Positions 33,120 to 41,230 of a stretch of DNA of 46,397 nt are shown here, in pieces. Location of the stretch: the NCBI GenBank assembly GCA_009691765.1, contig SIAO01000016.1:1-46397 (forward strand), given 5' to 3'. The position numbers were made by a program, and so were the translations under genes. This stretch comes from Planctomycetota bacterium (GTDB taxonomy: Bacteria > Planctomycetota > GCA-002687715). Below the pieces are notes generated by a model. That model was not told the origin of the DNA. It saw nothing but the letters and a program-made list of their open reading frames with translations, and ran no database searches. Position 1 is the stretch's first letter; each line of letters begins with the position of its first letter.

Positions 33120-34439
33120 CTAACGCGCTTGCGACCAAGCTTCGATTTCCGCTACAAAGCGTCCGGTCGCCTCAGAAGTGAGTTGCATATAGAGCAACGC
33201 CTCGCGGTAGTACTCGCGATGCATGAAGGCGTTCAAGGGCGGCTTGCGACGCACGCTGGGCGACACCATCAAGCGGCGCTGCGCGAAGTAGATCTGTTTC
33301 AGCTTCCAAACATCACGACGAGCCATGTGCAAGCGCTGCAAGCTCGGAGCCAATCCATCTTCCACGAGATTCATGGCTTGGCTGGGCGTGAGTTCGAGGG
33401 ACGCATCGCAACAGAGCGCCTCCACCAGCGTGCCCAAGAGAACCGCGAAACGCACAACGGGCGGGATAGCCTCTCCGGCGCGCGCGCGCCGATCCAGCGC
33501 CGCAAATCGTCCCCAAGTCGCCGGCGTGATGCCCTGCTCCCATTCGGCGCGGAGCGATGCTTCCACCTCTGGCAGCATCACGGCCAACAAGCCAGTTTTT
33601 TCGAGCAGGCTTACGGCGAGAGTTGCACCTCCGCGTTCAGTGAGGCGCAAGATCTCTTCGTGCACGCGCGGACCTGCGGTCTTGCGTATGTCTTCGGCGC
33701 AATCCACCATCGCTTGATAAACATCGTCGGCTAAGTGCAATCCGAGGCGCCCCGCAAACTTGGTCGCGCGCAACATACGCACAGGGTCTTCGCGGAAGCG
33801 CACCCATGGGTCTCCAATGGTTTCAATGCGTCTGCGGTCGAGATCGCGCAAACCACTCACATAGTCGATGACCTCGCCCTTGGCGATGTCATAGAACAGG
33901 CCGTTGGCTGTGAAATCGCGACGCAATGCATCTTCGACAGCGGTGCCCCAATCGTTGTCCTCGCGGATCATCGGGTCTGTGCCAGCAGGGCGCGGGCGCG
34001 CCAGCGCGCGAAAAGTGCTGACCTCAAGAATGTGCGCGCCAAAGACCACATGCACTAGACGGAAGCGGCGCCCGATCACACGGCTGTTGCGAAACAGGCG
34101 TTTCACTTGGCGCGGCGTAGCCGATGTGGCGATATCGAAATCTTTCGGCGTCAGCCCCAAAAGCATGTCGCGCACACAACCGCCAACAAAATAGGCTTCG
34201 AATCCGAATTCCAGCAAACGGCGCACCACTTTCACGGCATCCGCATCGAGGGCGGCCTCGTTGAACGGAGCACCCGGTTTGATGCGGAGTGGTTGCGGTA
34301 AAGCACTGCGTTCGCGCTTGCCACGTCGCCCTTTGGCGGGCCCTTGCAGAGGGCGGTGACTCGCAACAAATCGTGGAGAGGGCAATCGGGGCATCGGTCG
34401 AGGCATGCGCGCACATGGCCGACGCAGCGCGCCGATCAT
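33120..34439 (-). CDS. pcnB: PcnB-type polynucleotide nucleotidyltransferase (poly(A) polymerase / CCA-adding family)
   Basis: Class II nucleotidyltransferase signatures are complete: FVGGCVRDMLLGLTPKDFDIATSATP with the catalytic DxD, FRLVHVVFGAHILEVSTFR, RRDFTANGLFYD, and RMLRATKFAGRLGLHL. The segment RVIGRRFRLVHV is of the PcnB kind rather than the CCA-adding type, and a basic N-terminal extension (RPMPRLPSPRF, GKRERS) is also usual for PcnB, which polyadenylates RNA and helps its decay. ATG 34439 is one of several possible starts; the conserved part begins near residue 60. It is convergent with the GT2-TPR gene, with 6 bases between them. Confidence 0.8.
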   Translation of the reverse strand: MIGALRRPCARMPRPMPRLPSPRFVASHRPLQGPAKGRRGKRERSALPQPLRIKPGAPFNEAALDADAVKVVRRLLEFGFEAYFVGGCVRDMLLGLTPKDFDIATSATPRQVKRLFRNSRVIGRRFRLVHVVFGAHILEVSTFRALARPRPAGTDPMIREDNDWGTAVEDALRRDFTANGLFYDIAKGEVIDYVSGLRDLDRRRIETIGDPWVRFREDPVRMLRATKFAGRLGLHLADDVYQAMVDCAEDIRKTAGPRVHEEILRLTERGGATLAVSLLEKTGLLAVMLPEVEASLRAEWEQGITPATWGRFAALDRRARAGEAIPPVVRFAVLLGTLVEALCCDASLELTPSQAMNLVEDGLAPSLQRLHMARRDVWKLKQIYFAQRRLMVSPSVRRKPPLNAFMHREYYREALLYMQLTSEATGRFVAEIEAWSQAR

Positions 34440-34515
34440 AGCCGCCGCATCGGGACTCACGAGGTCGCAAGGTACACTCGGCCCCCCAATGGCCTCTCTG
34501 TGTGGAGCCCGCGCT

Positions 34516-36177
34516 ATGTCTCAGTTCAACTGCCCCAAATGTTCCAACAACTGCGTCGCTTTCGACACTGCCACGAAGCTCCCCCTGGCTCACCTATCAC
34601 GCTCGCCGAGGTTGAGTGCAAGCTGCATCGTTGCGCTTTGCTTGGTACTCAGTTGTTGCTCTGACGATTCCGCCAAGGGAGACAACAAGGCGAATGCGCA
34701 AGCAGGCAAAGCAGCAGCACAAGCAACAACGCCCGTCATCGAGCAGGCACCGAAACTCAAGGACCCACTCGAGCTCGCTACTGAAAAAGCCAACGCAGAG
34801 AACAGCGCCGCCGCATGGATCGCAGTGGCGGAAATGCACCAGCAACGCGCGGATTCGTTCAAAGGCACTAGCGGCGAAGTGGTCGCTCAAGAGGCCGCGC
34901 GACGCGCTTGGACAAGCGTCTTGAAGCTCGACAAAGACAATGCGCAGGCTCACGCAAGCCTCGGTCATGTGCTTTTCGATCCAGCATGGCTCGAAGCTGC
35001 GAAAGCCGACAAGGACATCTCTGACGACTTGAAGGGCGACCTCGAGATCGCGCACGACGAAGTTGTTGCGAGTTTGCTCGAAGGAACAGCGCGCCGCGCG
35101 TGGATGTCGGCGCGCAGCAAAGAAGCGGCTGAATGGAAGCGCCTCATGGTCAAGGCTGAATCCGCACGCCGTAGCGCACATGAGCGCGCTTCAGATCCGT
35201 TTCATGACGAGGCGATGTCAGCCGGAAAGCGCATCATTGACGATCTCGAAGGCTCTTCAGTGAGCTTCCTGCGCCGAGGCGTCCGAGGTGAGGCATTTCA
35301 GACCTTTGCGACCAAGCCCTATGTCTTGATTGTGCAACGCGATTCAGCTGGCATGGAGAACAAGATCGCAGAAGAGTGGGGCGATGTCTTGCACTCACTG
35401 CAAGCGACTTTCTATCCGATGCTGTCACGCGACACGGGAGCAACTCCGCCGCGCGGCCCCATTCCTGTGCTGATCTTGCGCGACAACGGCGAATACACGA
35501 AATACATGCGCCGCTCCGACGCTCACACGCCTGTCACATCCGGCGGACACTACGAACCATGGAGCAACCGCCTCGTGGTCTACAAGTCGCGCACGGAAGC
35601 CGAACGCGAAACACTTTTCCATGAAGGCACCCACCAACTCGTGGAAGCCGCGATGAAGACCGCTGGCAGCGACAAGGGCATGCGCCAAGCGTTTTGGTTC
35701 TCGGAAGGCATCGCAGATTACTTCGGCGGCCACGCGCGAGAATGGGATGGCATCGAGAAACGCTGGCGCTACATTCCGGGCACGATCAACCCAGAGCGCA
35801 TCGACAGCCTCGTGAAAGCGAAGGAGCGTGGGAGTCTCTTCACTCTTGCTGAGCTGCTCGAGTACAGGCGTTTCCACTATGTGAAAGACAAAGAGAACCC
35901 ACAGAAGTCTGATGTGGTTCTGAATGCCTACGCCCAAGGCTGGGGCTTGTGTTACCTGCTCGCCAACTGGCAAGAAGGCAAGTACCGCGCCGATTTCATC
36001 CGCTATGTGAAAGACGAGTTCGAAGGCAAAAGCGGTCGCGCTTGCTTCGAAAGCACCTTCGGTAAATACGGCCTCGACGCGCTCGAGAAGGAGTTCCTCA
36101 CGATGATCGATGAACTCGGCAAGGCCAAGAAAGAAGGCCGCATTCTCGACGGCAAGCTACTGCCAGCGAAGAAGTGA
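34516..36177 (+). CDS. DUF1570 family protein, gluzincin-like metallopeptidase
   Basis: The C-terminal half is the DUF1570 domain. It has the zinc-binding H369-E370-G-T-H373 (FHEGTHQLVEA) with a third ligand E397 in FWFSEGIADYFGG, the gluzincin layout, and a helical end (AQGWGLCYLLANW). The preceding 250 residues are helical. The N-terminus is odd: FNCPKCSNNC carries three cysteines spaced like a zinc ribbon, followed after about 25 residues by a hydrophobic stretch ending in CLVLSCC. ATG 34516 is supported by GGAG eight bases upstream. The protein may be anchored with the ribbon inside the cell. DUF1570 is found mainly in planctomycetes; its substrate is unknown. Confidence 0.75.
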   Translation: MSQFNCPKCSNNCVAFDTATKLPLAHLSRSPRLSASCIVALCLVLSCCSDDSAKGDNKANAQAGKAAAQATTPVIEQAPKLKDPLELATEKANAENSAAAWIAVAEMHQQRADSFKGTSGEVVAQEAARRAWTSVLKLDKDNAQAHASLGHVLFDPAWLEAAKADKDISDDLKGDLEIAHDEVVASLLEGTARRAWMSARSKEAAEWKRLMVKAESARRSAHERASDPFHDEAMSAGKRIIDDLEGSSVSFLRRGVRGEAFQTFATKPYVLIVQRDSAGMENKIAEEWGDVLHSLQATFYPMLSRDTGATPPRGPIPVLILRDNGEYTKYMRRSDAHTPVTSGGHYEPWSNRLVVYKSRTEAERETLFHEGTHQLVEAAMKTAGSDKGMRQAFWFSEGIADYFGGHAREWDGIEKRWRYIPGTINPERIDSLVKAKERGSLFTLAELLEYRRFHYVKDKENPQKSDVVLNAYAQGWGLCYLLANWQEGKYRADFIRYVKDEFEGKSGRACFESTFGKYGLDALEKEFLTMIDELGKAKKEGRILDGKLLPAKK

Positions 36178-36233
36178 GTCGACCGCGCGTCACACTGCCA
36201 ATTTCAACGCTGGCAGCGCGGCGCCGGCTTCAA

Positions 36234-37472
36234 TCAGTGATCCAACGCCCACGGCAAGTTGCCGAGCACCGTGCCTGCGTTGGGATTACTCACACTCGTG
36301 GCCAGTGCTTCGGAATGGCCGTTGAGCAGGACCGCGACAGAACCTGCCGCGTGCACGCCGAGCATGTGCTGCGGGCCAAACACGGCTCCGTAGACTTGCA
36401 GGTTGCCACTCGTGGACACGATCCAAGGGTCGCCGTCATTGAAAGCCGCGAGACTTCCAAAGGTGCCGCCTTCGTTGGTCACTGTATAGGGCATGTTCAC
36501 CGTGAAGGAAGGCATCGTGAGAAAACGGCCCGGCGCCATGGGGCTGACTTGTTCTGCCGTGATATTGGAGTGATTGTTGCCACTCCCGATGTACACCGAT
36601 ATGCCGAGATGCATCGCGAGGAAATCGCGAATCCAAGCGCGGCGGTACTGGCCTGCAGTTGAATTGGCATATGGCCCCGAGATCAAGAAAACGCCGCCAT
36701 AGCTCTGCAGAAAGACTCTGAAGGCGACTTTTTCGGATGTCTGCGGCACGCTGGTGAAGCGGCAATCGAGAATGCAGTCGTAGGCCACGAGGTCGAGCGG
36801 CAACACATCGTCCAGCACTGTGACATTGTGCCCGAACAAGCTGAGGTATTGGGCGAAGAGATCAGCTTGCGAGACTGAGAACTGAGCCTCGGCATTGCCA
36901 ACCGTTTGGCGTAGCAGCAGCACATTGCGCCCGCTCGTCGAACCGACGGTGATGCGGTGCATTGCGGCGTTCGTCCAAGCAAACTCATACGAAGCCGGAT
37001 CGAACACCAAAGACTGCATCATGAACTCGGCATTGTGCAGCGCAGGGATGGGCGGGATGGGGATCAACACGCTGACGGAATCTGCGGCGTTCGTGGTGAG
37101 CCCTGCAAAGAGCAAAGACCAATCTGGCGAAACCGCCACTTGCCACGGACCAATCGTTGATGGGCCACTGTTGCTGGACACAGCCGTCCATATGCCGACG
37201 CCCGGGCGAGCGACAAGTTTGAAAAGCATGGGTTCACCCACATGCGCATTGCCGGTGAGCTGAGTGCTGATGCTCAGTGGAGCGAGAGGCCCTGTTGGCA
37301 GCGGAGGCAACACTCCGGGAGGTTGAGGAGGGCCTTGGGGTGGTGGAGTCGGCGGCGGTAGCGGGTTCCCGCCGGGCACACCGGGCACGATCAAAATACC
37401 GCCTGCGATCAGCAGCATCAGTAGCGTCACCGTCAGGACGCGCCTTGGAGCATGGGACTCGCGCTCGAACAT
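36234..37472 (-). CDS. Secreted protein with planctomycete-type module and amidotransferase-like domain
   Basis: From ATG 37472 (GAGG upstream) a basic start leads into a membrane helix or signal (VLTVTLLMLLIAGGILIVPG), then a run of about 35 residues that is nearly half proline. The middle (EFMMQSLVFDPASYEFAWTN) matches a module seen at the C-termini of many secreted planctomycete proteins, including the sugar dehydrogenase at 11.4 kb. The last 200 residues (FAQYLSLFGHNVTVLDDV, AYDCILDCRF, YGGVFLISGPYA, IRDFLAMHLGISV) look like a glutamine amidotransferase/ThuA-type Rossmann fold without an obvious catalytic Cys. No enzyme role is claimed. The frame is open to 37574. Confidence 0.45.
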   Translation of the reverse strand: MFERESHAPRRVLTVTLLMLLIAGGILIVPGVPGGNPLPPPTPPPQGPPQPPGVLPPLPTGPLAPLSISTQLTGNAHVGEPMLFKLVARPGVGIWTAVSSNSGPSTIGPWQVAVSPDWSLLFAGLTTNAADSVSVLIPIPPIPALHNAEFMMQSLVFDPASYEFAWTNAAMHRITVGSTSGRNVLLLRQTVGNAEAQFSVSQADLFAQYLSLFGHNVTVLDDVLPLDLVAYDCILDCRFTSVPQTSEKVAFRVFLQSYGGVFLISGPYANSTAGQYRRAWIRDFLAMHLGISVYIGSGNNHSNITAEQVSPMAPGRFLTMPSFTVNMPYTVTNEGGTFGSLAAFNDGDPWIVSTSGNLQVYGAVFGPQHMLGVHAAGSVAVLLNGHSEALATSVSNPNAGTVLGNLPWALDH

Positions 37473-37593
37473 GTCCGGCACCTCGACGCAGCTCACCACG
37501 ATGGCCGTACCGTGGCATGAGTGCAGTAAGTTTATCGGCAATTTGAGGCTCAAACGGCACGGCCGTGGCCCCAAAAACTAGGTATCCGTGAGC

Positions 37594-38106
37594 CTATGCC
37601 TCACTTACAGGGCGCTCGTCTTCCGCACAGCGCCAAACGCGAGTTTCGGCTCGGCATTCATGCACGCCCGCCAAGTAAAAGACATCGCCCGAACGCAGCG
37701 TCGGGCCATGATCGCACTGGCTCAGACAGTAGACCTTTTGAGGCTGCGCACTGATCCCGCGATGCTGCAAGAGCATTGCGACCGCGCTCGAAAGATCGCC
37801 TGCACCACCAAGCGTGCAGTTCGTTCCGTGACATTCTGCAAACATCTCGCCGTCATGCGCGCGGCGCAAAGCAGCGTTGAGCCACTCAGATGTTGCCAAC
37901 ACTTGCGCGACGCTGAGTTGCAGCTTCGTTGCGAGCAACCCACAAGTGCTTTGATCCACACTCACATCTCGCAAGTGCAACTGAATGAGTGCAACAAGTT
38001 CGGCGCCGGCGCGTGTGCCACCAACAGCGCTGAACAATGCTGCGCGTGAATCCTGCATCACTGCCTCAAGGGCTGCTGTGGATGGATTCGCGGCTGGCTG
38101 CTCCAT
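37594..38106 (-). CDS. Orphan NuoE-like [2Fe-2S] thioredoxin-fold protein
   Basis: The C-terminal half has the four cysteines of NuoE-type ferredoxins: C92 and C97 (ECHGTNC, C-x4-C) and C127 and C131 (VYCLSQC, C-x3-C), with the Gly-rich turn GGAGDL between. The N-terminal helical bundle (ALIQLHLRDVSVDQSTCGLLATKLQLSVAQVLATSEWLNAAL) also fits NuoE. NuoE and relatives carry electrons in NADH dehydrogenases, HoxE hydrogenases and formate dehydrogenases. Here no nuoF, hox or fdh gene is near, so it acts alone or with distant partners. Both flanking genes are secreted proteins of unknown role. Confidence 0.7.
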   Translation of the reverse strand: MEQPAANPSTAALEAVMQDSRAALFSAVGGTRAGAELVALIQLHLRDVSVDQSTCGLLATKLQLSVAQVLATSEWLNAALRRAHDGEMFAECHGTNCTLGGAGDLSSAVAMLLQHRGISAQPQKVYCLSQCDHGPTLRSGDVFYLAGVHECRAETRVWRCAEDERPVSEA

Positions 38107-38121
38107 GAGCGTAAGTCTATC

Positions 38122-38883
38122 TCAGCCGCCTGATTGCTGCGGCAATCCTAGGGAATCGCGCATCCGCACCACCGCGATACTCGCTGGGGCGCGCGCTTCG
38201 GCCTTGGCCAGCAAAGCCAACGCCGCGTCGCGCTGTCCAGCGCGCACTCGCAAGGCGCATTCTTGGGCGAACAGCTCCAGCACACGGCTGCAGTTCGGCT
38301 CTTTCACTTCACGAGCTTCGCGCATCCGCTGCACAAGCTGCGCGTATGACGGCAGCGATTTCAACTCCAACGCTGTCTCAGCACGATCGTAATGAAGTGC
38401 GTGCACGAGGCTGGCTCCGCGCAACAGCGCTTCTTGAGCGACGGACTGCGCTGGGGCATCCACCGCCAAGAGCAATGCCCAAGCCGCCTCATAATCGCCA
38501 TCCTGCGCAAGGAGTTGCGCCGCGTGACTGCGACAGTCGCTGGCTGCCGGATGCTGCGCGACGATGGCATGGGCCAACTTGCGGTGCTGAGCTTTGCACG
38601 CTGCGGCGCCACTTTGATCGCCACCCTGCTGCAACAACCAACCCTTAATGCCCAGAGCCACCAACATCGGGATTCGCGCCGCCTCGGGCGCATCCACCGA
38701 CTCGCCCGAGAGGGAAAGCACTTTGTCGCAGGCGGTGAGCCGCTCGGTGTGCGGGGCCTCAGATTTGGCCACGTCGAGAGCCGCCGAGAGCGCTTCTGCA
38801 TCCAACTCATGGGACTTTGGCCCGCAGCCCAAAACGAACAGGCCTAGGCACACCGAAGTCAGTCTCCAGATCCAGCGCTTCAT
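38122..38883 (-). CDS. Lipoprotein with degenerate TPR-like helices
   Basis: ATG 38883 gives a lipoprotein signal: basic MKRWIWR, hydrophobic LTSVCLGLFVLGC. The rest is helical (253 residues) with four or five TPR-like pairs (DAEALSAALDVAKS, QSGAAACKAQHRKLAHAI, DGDYEAAWALLLAVDA, DAALALLAKAEA). No catalytic motif is visible. It is probably a membrane-tethered scaffold. Its ATG lies 50 bases inside an upstream-open frame that starts at 38946, but the lipobox decides the start. Confidence 0.6.
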   Translation of the reverse strand: MKRWIWRLTSVCLGLFVLGCGPKSHELDAEALSAALDVAKSEAPHTERLTACDKVLSLSGESVDAPEAARIPMLVALGIKGWLLQQGGDQSGAAACKAQHRKLAHAIVAQHPAASDCRSHAAQLLAQDGDYEAAWALLLAVDAPAQSVAQEALLRGASLVHALHYDRAETALELKSLPSYAQLVQRMREAREVKEPNCSRVLELFAQECALRVRAGQRDAALALLAKAEARAPASIAVVRMRDSLGLPQQSGG

Positions 38884-38973
38884 GGGCCCATTGTGAACGC
38901 GAAGCGACGGATTCGCACCCCCCCGTTCAGCGTCAGCATCCGGCACGGTTCATGACTTTCTGCAATTCCTCCA

Positions 38974-39004
38974 TTGAGTCCGTGCATGGCGTCTGCCGTA
39001 TACT
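38974..39004 (+). promoter_or_regulatory. Candidate sigma-70 promoter for intergenic RNA
   Basis: TTGAGT (38974-38979) and TATACT (38999-39004) are good -35 and -10 elements, but the spacer is 19 bases, two more than ideal. Transcription would begin near 39011 on the plus strand, where no protein-coding gene begins for another 300 bases. Confidence 0.35.
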
Positions 39005-39010
39005 CTTCAC

Positions 39011-39244
39011 AACGGAATCGCGGGACTCTTGCCATGGGTTCCAAAAGCACGAACAAATGGCTTCGAATGAGGCCTGAACGAAAACGGAAAGCGGTCGGGG
39101 TTGTGTGAACTCCGCACGTAAAAATCCCTCCTTCCTCTCTACGCCTGAAATCTGTTCCTTGACTGCTCTCCACATACACCAAGCCTCTATGGGAGGCTTG
39201 TCATGCGGCCCGCGTCGCTTCAAGCATCGCGGGCCGTGCTTTTC
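39011..39244 (+). ncRNA. Candidate small RNA or long structured leader
   Basis: A stretch of about 235 bases runs from the candidate promoter to a terminator, within the 440-base gap upstream of the SurA-like gene. No plus-strand gene precedes the terminator, so it must end something else. CAAGCCTC (39180-39187) pairs with GAGGCTTG (39193-39200) around a 5-base loop, then comes the terminator hairpin. I do not recognise it: it lacks hallmarks of tmRNA, RNase P RNA or SRP RNA, and a 6S-like fold is not evident. It could instead be an attenuated 5' leader of the chaperone gene 80 bases further on. Confidence 0.35.
39205..39244 (+). terminator. Intrinsic terminator in the 38.9-39.3 kb gap
   Basis: CGGCCCGCG (39206-39214) pairs perfectly with CGCGGGCCG (39228-39236), followed by TGCTTTTCC. 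The minus-strand reading has no T-run, so it should act on plus-strand transcripts. Confidence 0.6.
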
Positions 39245-39323
39245 CTGACAAAGTGCCGCAAGTAAGCTCCGCAGACTTGACCACGTTGAACTGCATGGCC
39301 TTCTGCCTGCAGAGGAGATGAAC

Positions 39324-41228
39324 ATGAGTGTCCAATATAGATCTTGGTTGCTGAGCTGCCTCGTGTGCGTCTTGGGCGCCAGCGAGGCTGGGTGGGCGCA
39401 GGGCATCGAGGATTCCTTGCCAGTGCAACCGGCGGTCAGCGCGCGCCCTCAGGTTCCGGATGGCCTGAAGCCCATTACGGCCCCAGCCGATCCGACACGC
39501 ATCCGCGCCACCTTCACTATGGGTGGCAAAGAAGTGAAGCTGACGGAGCAGCAGTTCTACGACACGTACTTGCTGTTGAAGCCGCATGAAGAGCGCAAGG
39601 AGCAACCCTTGCAACCGATGCGCATCATCGAACACATTTTGATGTATGCGGAAGCTCAGGCGCTCGGCCTTGCTCCCACTGCTGAAGAAGTCGAGCTCAC
39701 TTCGCCGCTCCGTCCCGGCGCGATGTTCGCAGACAGCTTGCTCGAGCGCATCAAGAGCATGGGCATCACCCAGGCTGCCTACCTTGAATACATGAGCCAA
39801 GGGCGAGCCGTGCAACGCTTGAAAGACTGGGCGACCAACGACGTTCGCGTGCGCTCGTCTTCAGCGTTCGATCAATGGAAGACTGAGAACCACTTGTTCC
39901 GCGTGGCTTATGTGGAGTTCCCTGCCACTCAGCTCGAAGCTGCGCTGCTCAGCAAGGGCGCGACCGAAGCTGAATTGCGCAAGTTCTGGTCCGAGAATGT
40001 GAATGCTCAGAACAAACACCGGATGCCAACGACGGTCAGCGCCGATCTCTTTCTGTTCGATCCCGAGAAGCTCACCGCAGCGCAGCAGGACGCCCTGCGC
40101 ACGCAAGGCAACGTCAATCGCGAGCAAGCCTTCGTTCACTTCAAGAAACACAAGGACCGCTTGCTGCAACAGATCCCCTCGGATCAGCGGCCCAAGCTCT
40201 ACCCGCAGCCCGGTCAGCTTCCAAAGCTCCCGGAAATCGTGACACCTTTCGATTTGCTCTTGCCGGTGATCCAGCGAGAGCTCGTGCTAGGCGACCCTAT
40301 GGGTGCCGCCTTCGAGAAAGCGCGTCAACAGGGTGCCGCCATACGCGGGCGTGAGGATGCTGTCGCACTCGCCAAAGAATACGGCCTGCAATATGTGCGC
40401 GTCGAGAAGCAAGACAACCAAGCGCTCTCGCAACTGATGCCAGCCGCAGGACATCAGTTGTTCTCTGAACTGTTCAACGCACCGCCGGGGCAATTGTCCA
40501 ACTCCCTCTCTTGGAGCGGAGTCACGCAGTACTTCTGGCGTGCAGTCGACAAGTCTGTCAGCGCGCTGCCATCCTTCGAAGAAGTCCGCGCGAAACTCAT
40601 TCAGGACTGGGCGCACGAAGGCGCTGTCATCGCTGCTCAAAAGGGCTGCCTCGACTTCCTCGCCGCGTTGGAGCAAACCGTGGGGGCCGAATTGGCTGGC
40701 GAAGAAGCGCGCCTCGACGAAGAGGCACGTGCAGCCGCGAAGAAGGAAGTGGAGCAACTGTCTGCGGAGAATCGCGATCAGGCTGAAATGATCCGCCAGA
40801 AACACACCATCTTCTCGGAGAACAAGAAGAAGTCGCTGCGCTCCACACGCATGGCCGAGCACTTCGAGCGCGTTGCGAAAGAACGCTCCGTCAGCGCTGG
40901 TGAGCTGCCGCCATTCGCGTTCGAGATGATGTACATGGACCGCAGCGCGATCAGCGATCCACGAGAATTGCGCGCTTCATTCCTGAAATCGTCCTATCAA
41001 ATTCGCGGCATGGAGCCTGGGCAAGTGAGCCCGATCTTGTCGGACATTGTTCTTGGCAGCCACTTCGTTGTGAAGTTGATCAGCCGCGAAGAACCACCCT
41101 TTGAGAACATGCCCACCGCAGATTTCGCGCAGCGCAGCAGCGGACTTGAGCGCCAAGAGGTCTACAGCGCGCTCTACCGCTGGAGCGCCCAACAACTAAT
41201 GCAGCGTCACGGCTGGACGGAGTTCTAA
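39324..41228 (+). CDS. SurA/PpiD-like periplasmic chaperone without a recognisable PPIase core
   Basis: The signal region (SWLLSCLVCVLGASEAGWAQ) is followed by a SurA-type N-terminal domain: LTEQQFYDTYLLLKPHEER, MRIIEHILMYAEAQALGLAPTAEEVE, and MGITQAAYLEYMSQGRAVQRL. Residues 200-420 are of mixed structure, and a strongly charged helix runs 445-505. The end (GQVSPILSDIVLGSHFVVKLISREEPPFENM) matches the closing strand of parvulin-like domains, but I find no complete parvulin active site. AGGAG (39313-39317) is 6 bases from ATG 39324 but abuts ATG 39318. It probably escorts unfolded envelope proteins. Two bases separate it from the cyclophilin gene. Confidence 0.6.
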   Translation: MSVQYRSWLLSCLVCVLGASEAGWAQGIEDSLPVQPAVSARPQVPDGLKPITAPADPTRIRATFTMGGKEVKLTEQQFYDTYLLLKPHEERKEQPLQPMRIIEHILMYAEAQALGLAPTAEEVELTSPLRPGAMFADSLLERIKSMGITQAAYLEYMSQGRAVQRLKDWATNDVRVRSSSAFDQWKTENHLFRVAYVEFPATQLEAALLSKGATEAELRKFWSENVNAQNKHRMPTTVSADLFLFDPEKLTAAQQDALRTQGNVNREQAFVHFKKHKDRLLQQIPSDQRPKLYPQPGQLPKLPEIVTPFDLLLPVIQRELVLGDPMGAAFEKARQQGAAIRGREDAVALAKEYGLQYVRVEKQDNQALSQLMPAAGHQLFSELFNAPPGQLSNSLSWSGVTQYFWRAVDKSVSALPSFEEVRAKLIQDWAHEGAVIAAQKGCLDFLAALEQTVGAELAGEEARLDEEARAAAKKEVEQLSAENRDQAEMIRQKHTIFSENKKKSLRSTRMAEHFERVAKERSVSAGELPPFAFEMMYMDRSAISDPRELRASFLKSSYQIRGMEPGQVSPILSDIVLGSHFVVKLISREEPPFENMPTADFAQRSSGLERQEVYSALYRWSAQQLMQRHGWTEF

Positions 41229-41230
41229 TC

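Noticed and set aside
33109..33124. Inverted repeat GTTAGTCGCGGCTAAC between the GT2-TPR and pcnB stops
   Set aside because: The boxes face the wrong way for an attC site (GTTRRRY outside-in) and the whole is only 16 bases. It simply contains the stop codons of two convergent genes; at most it is a weak bidirectional hairpin.
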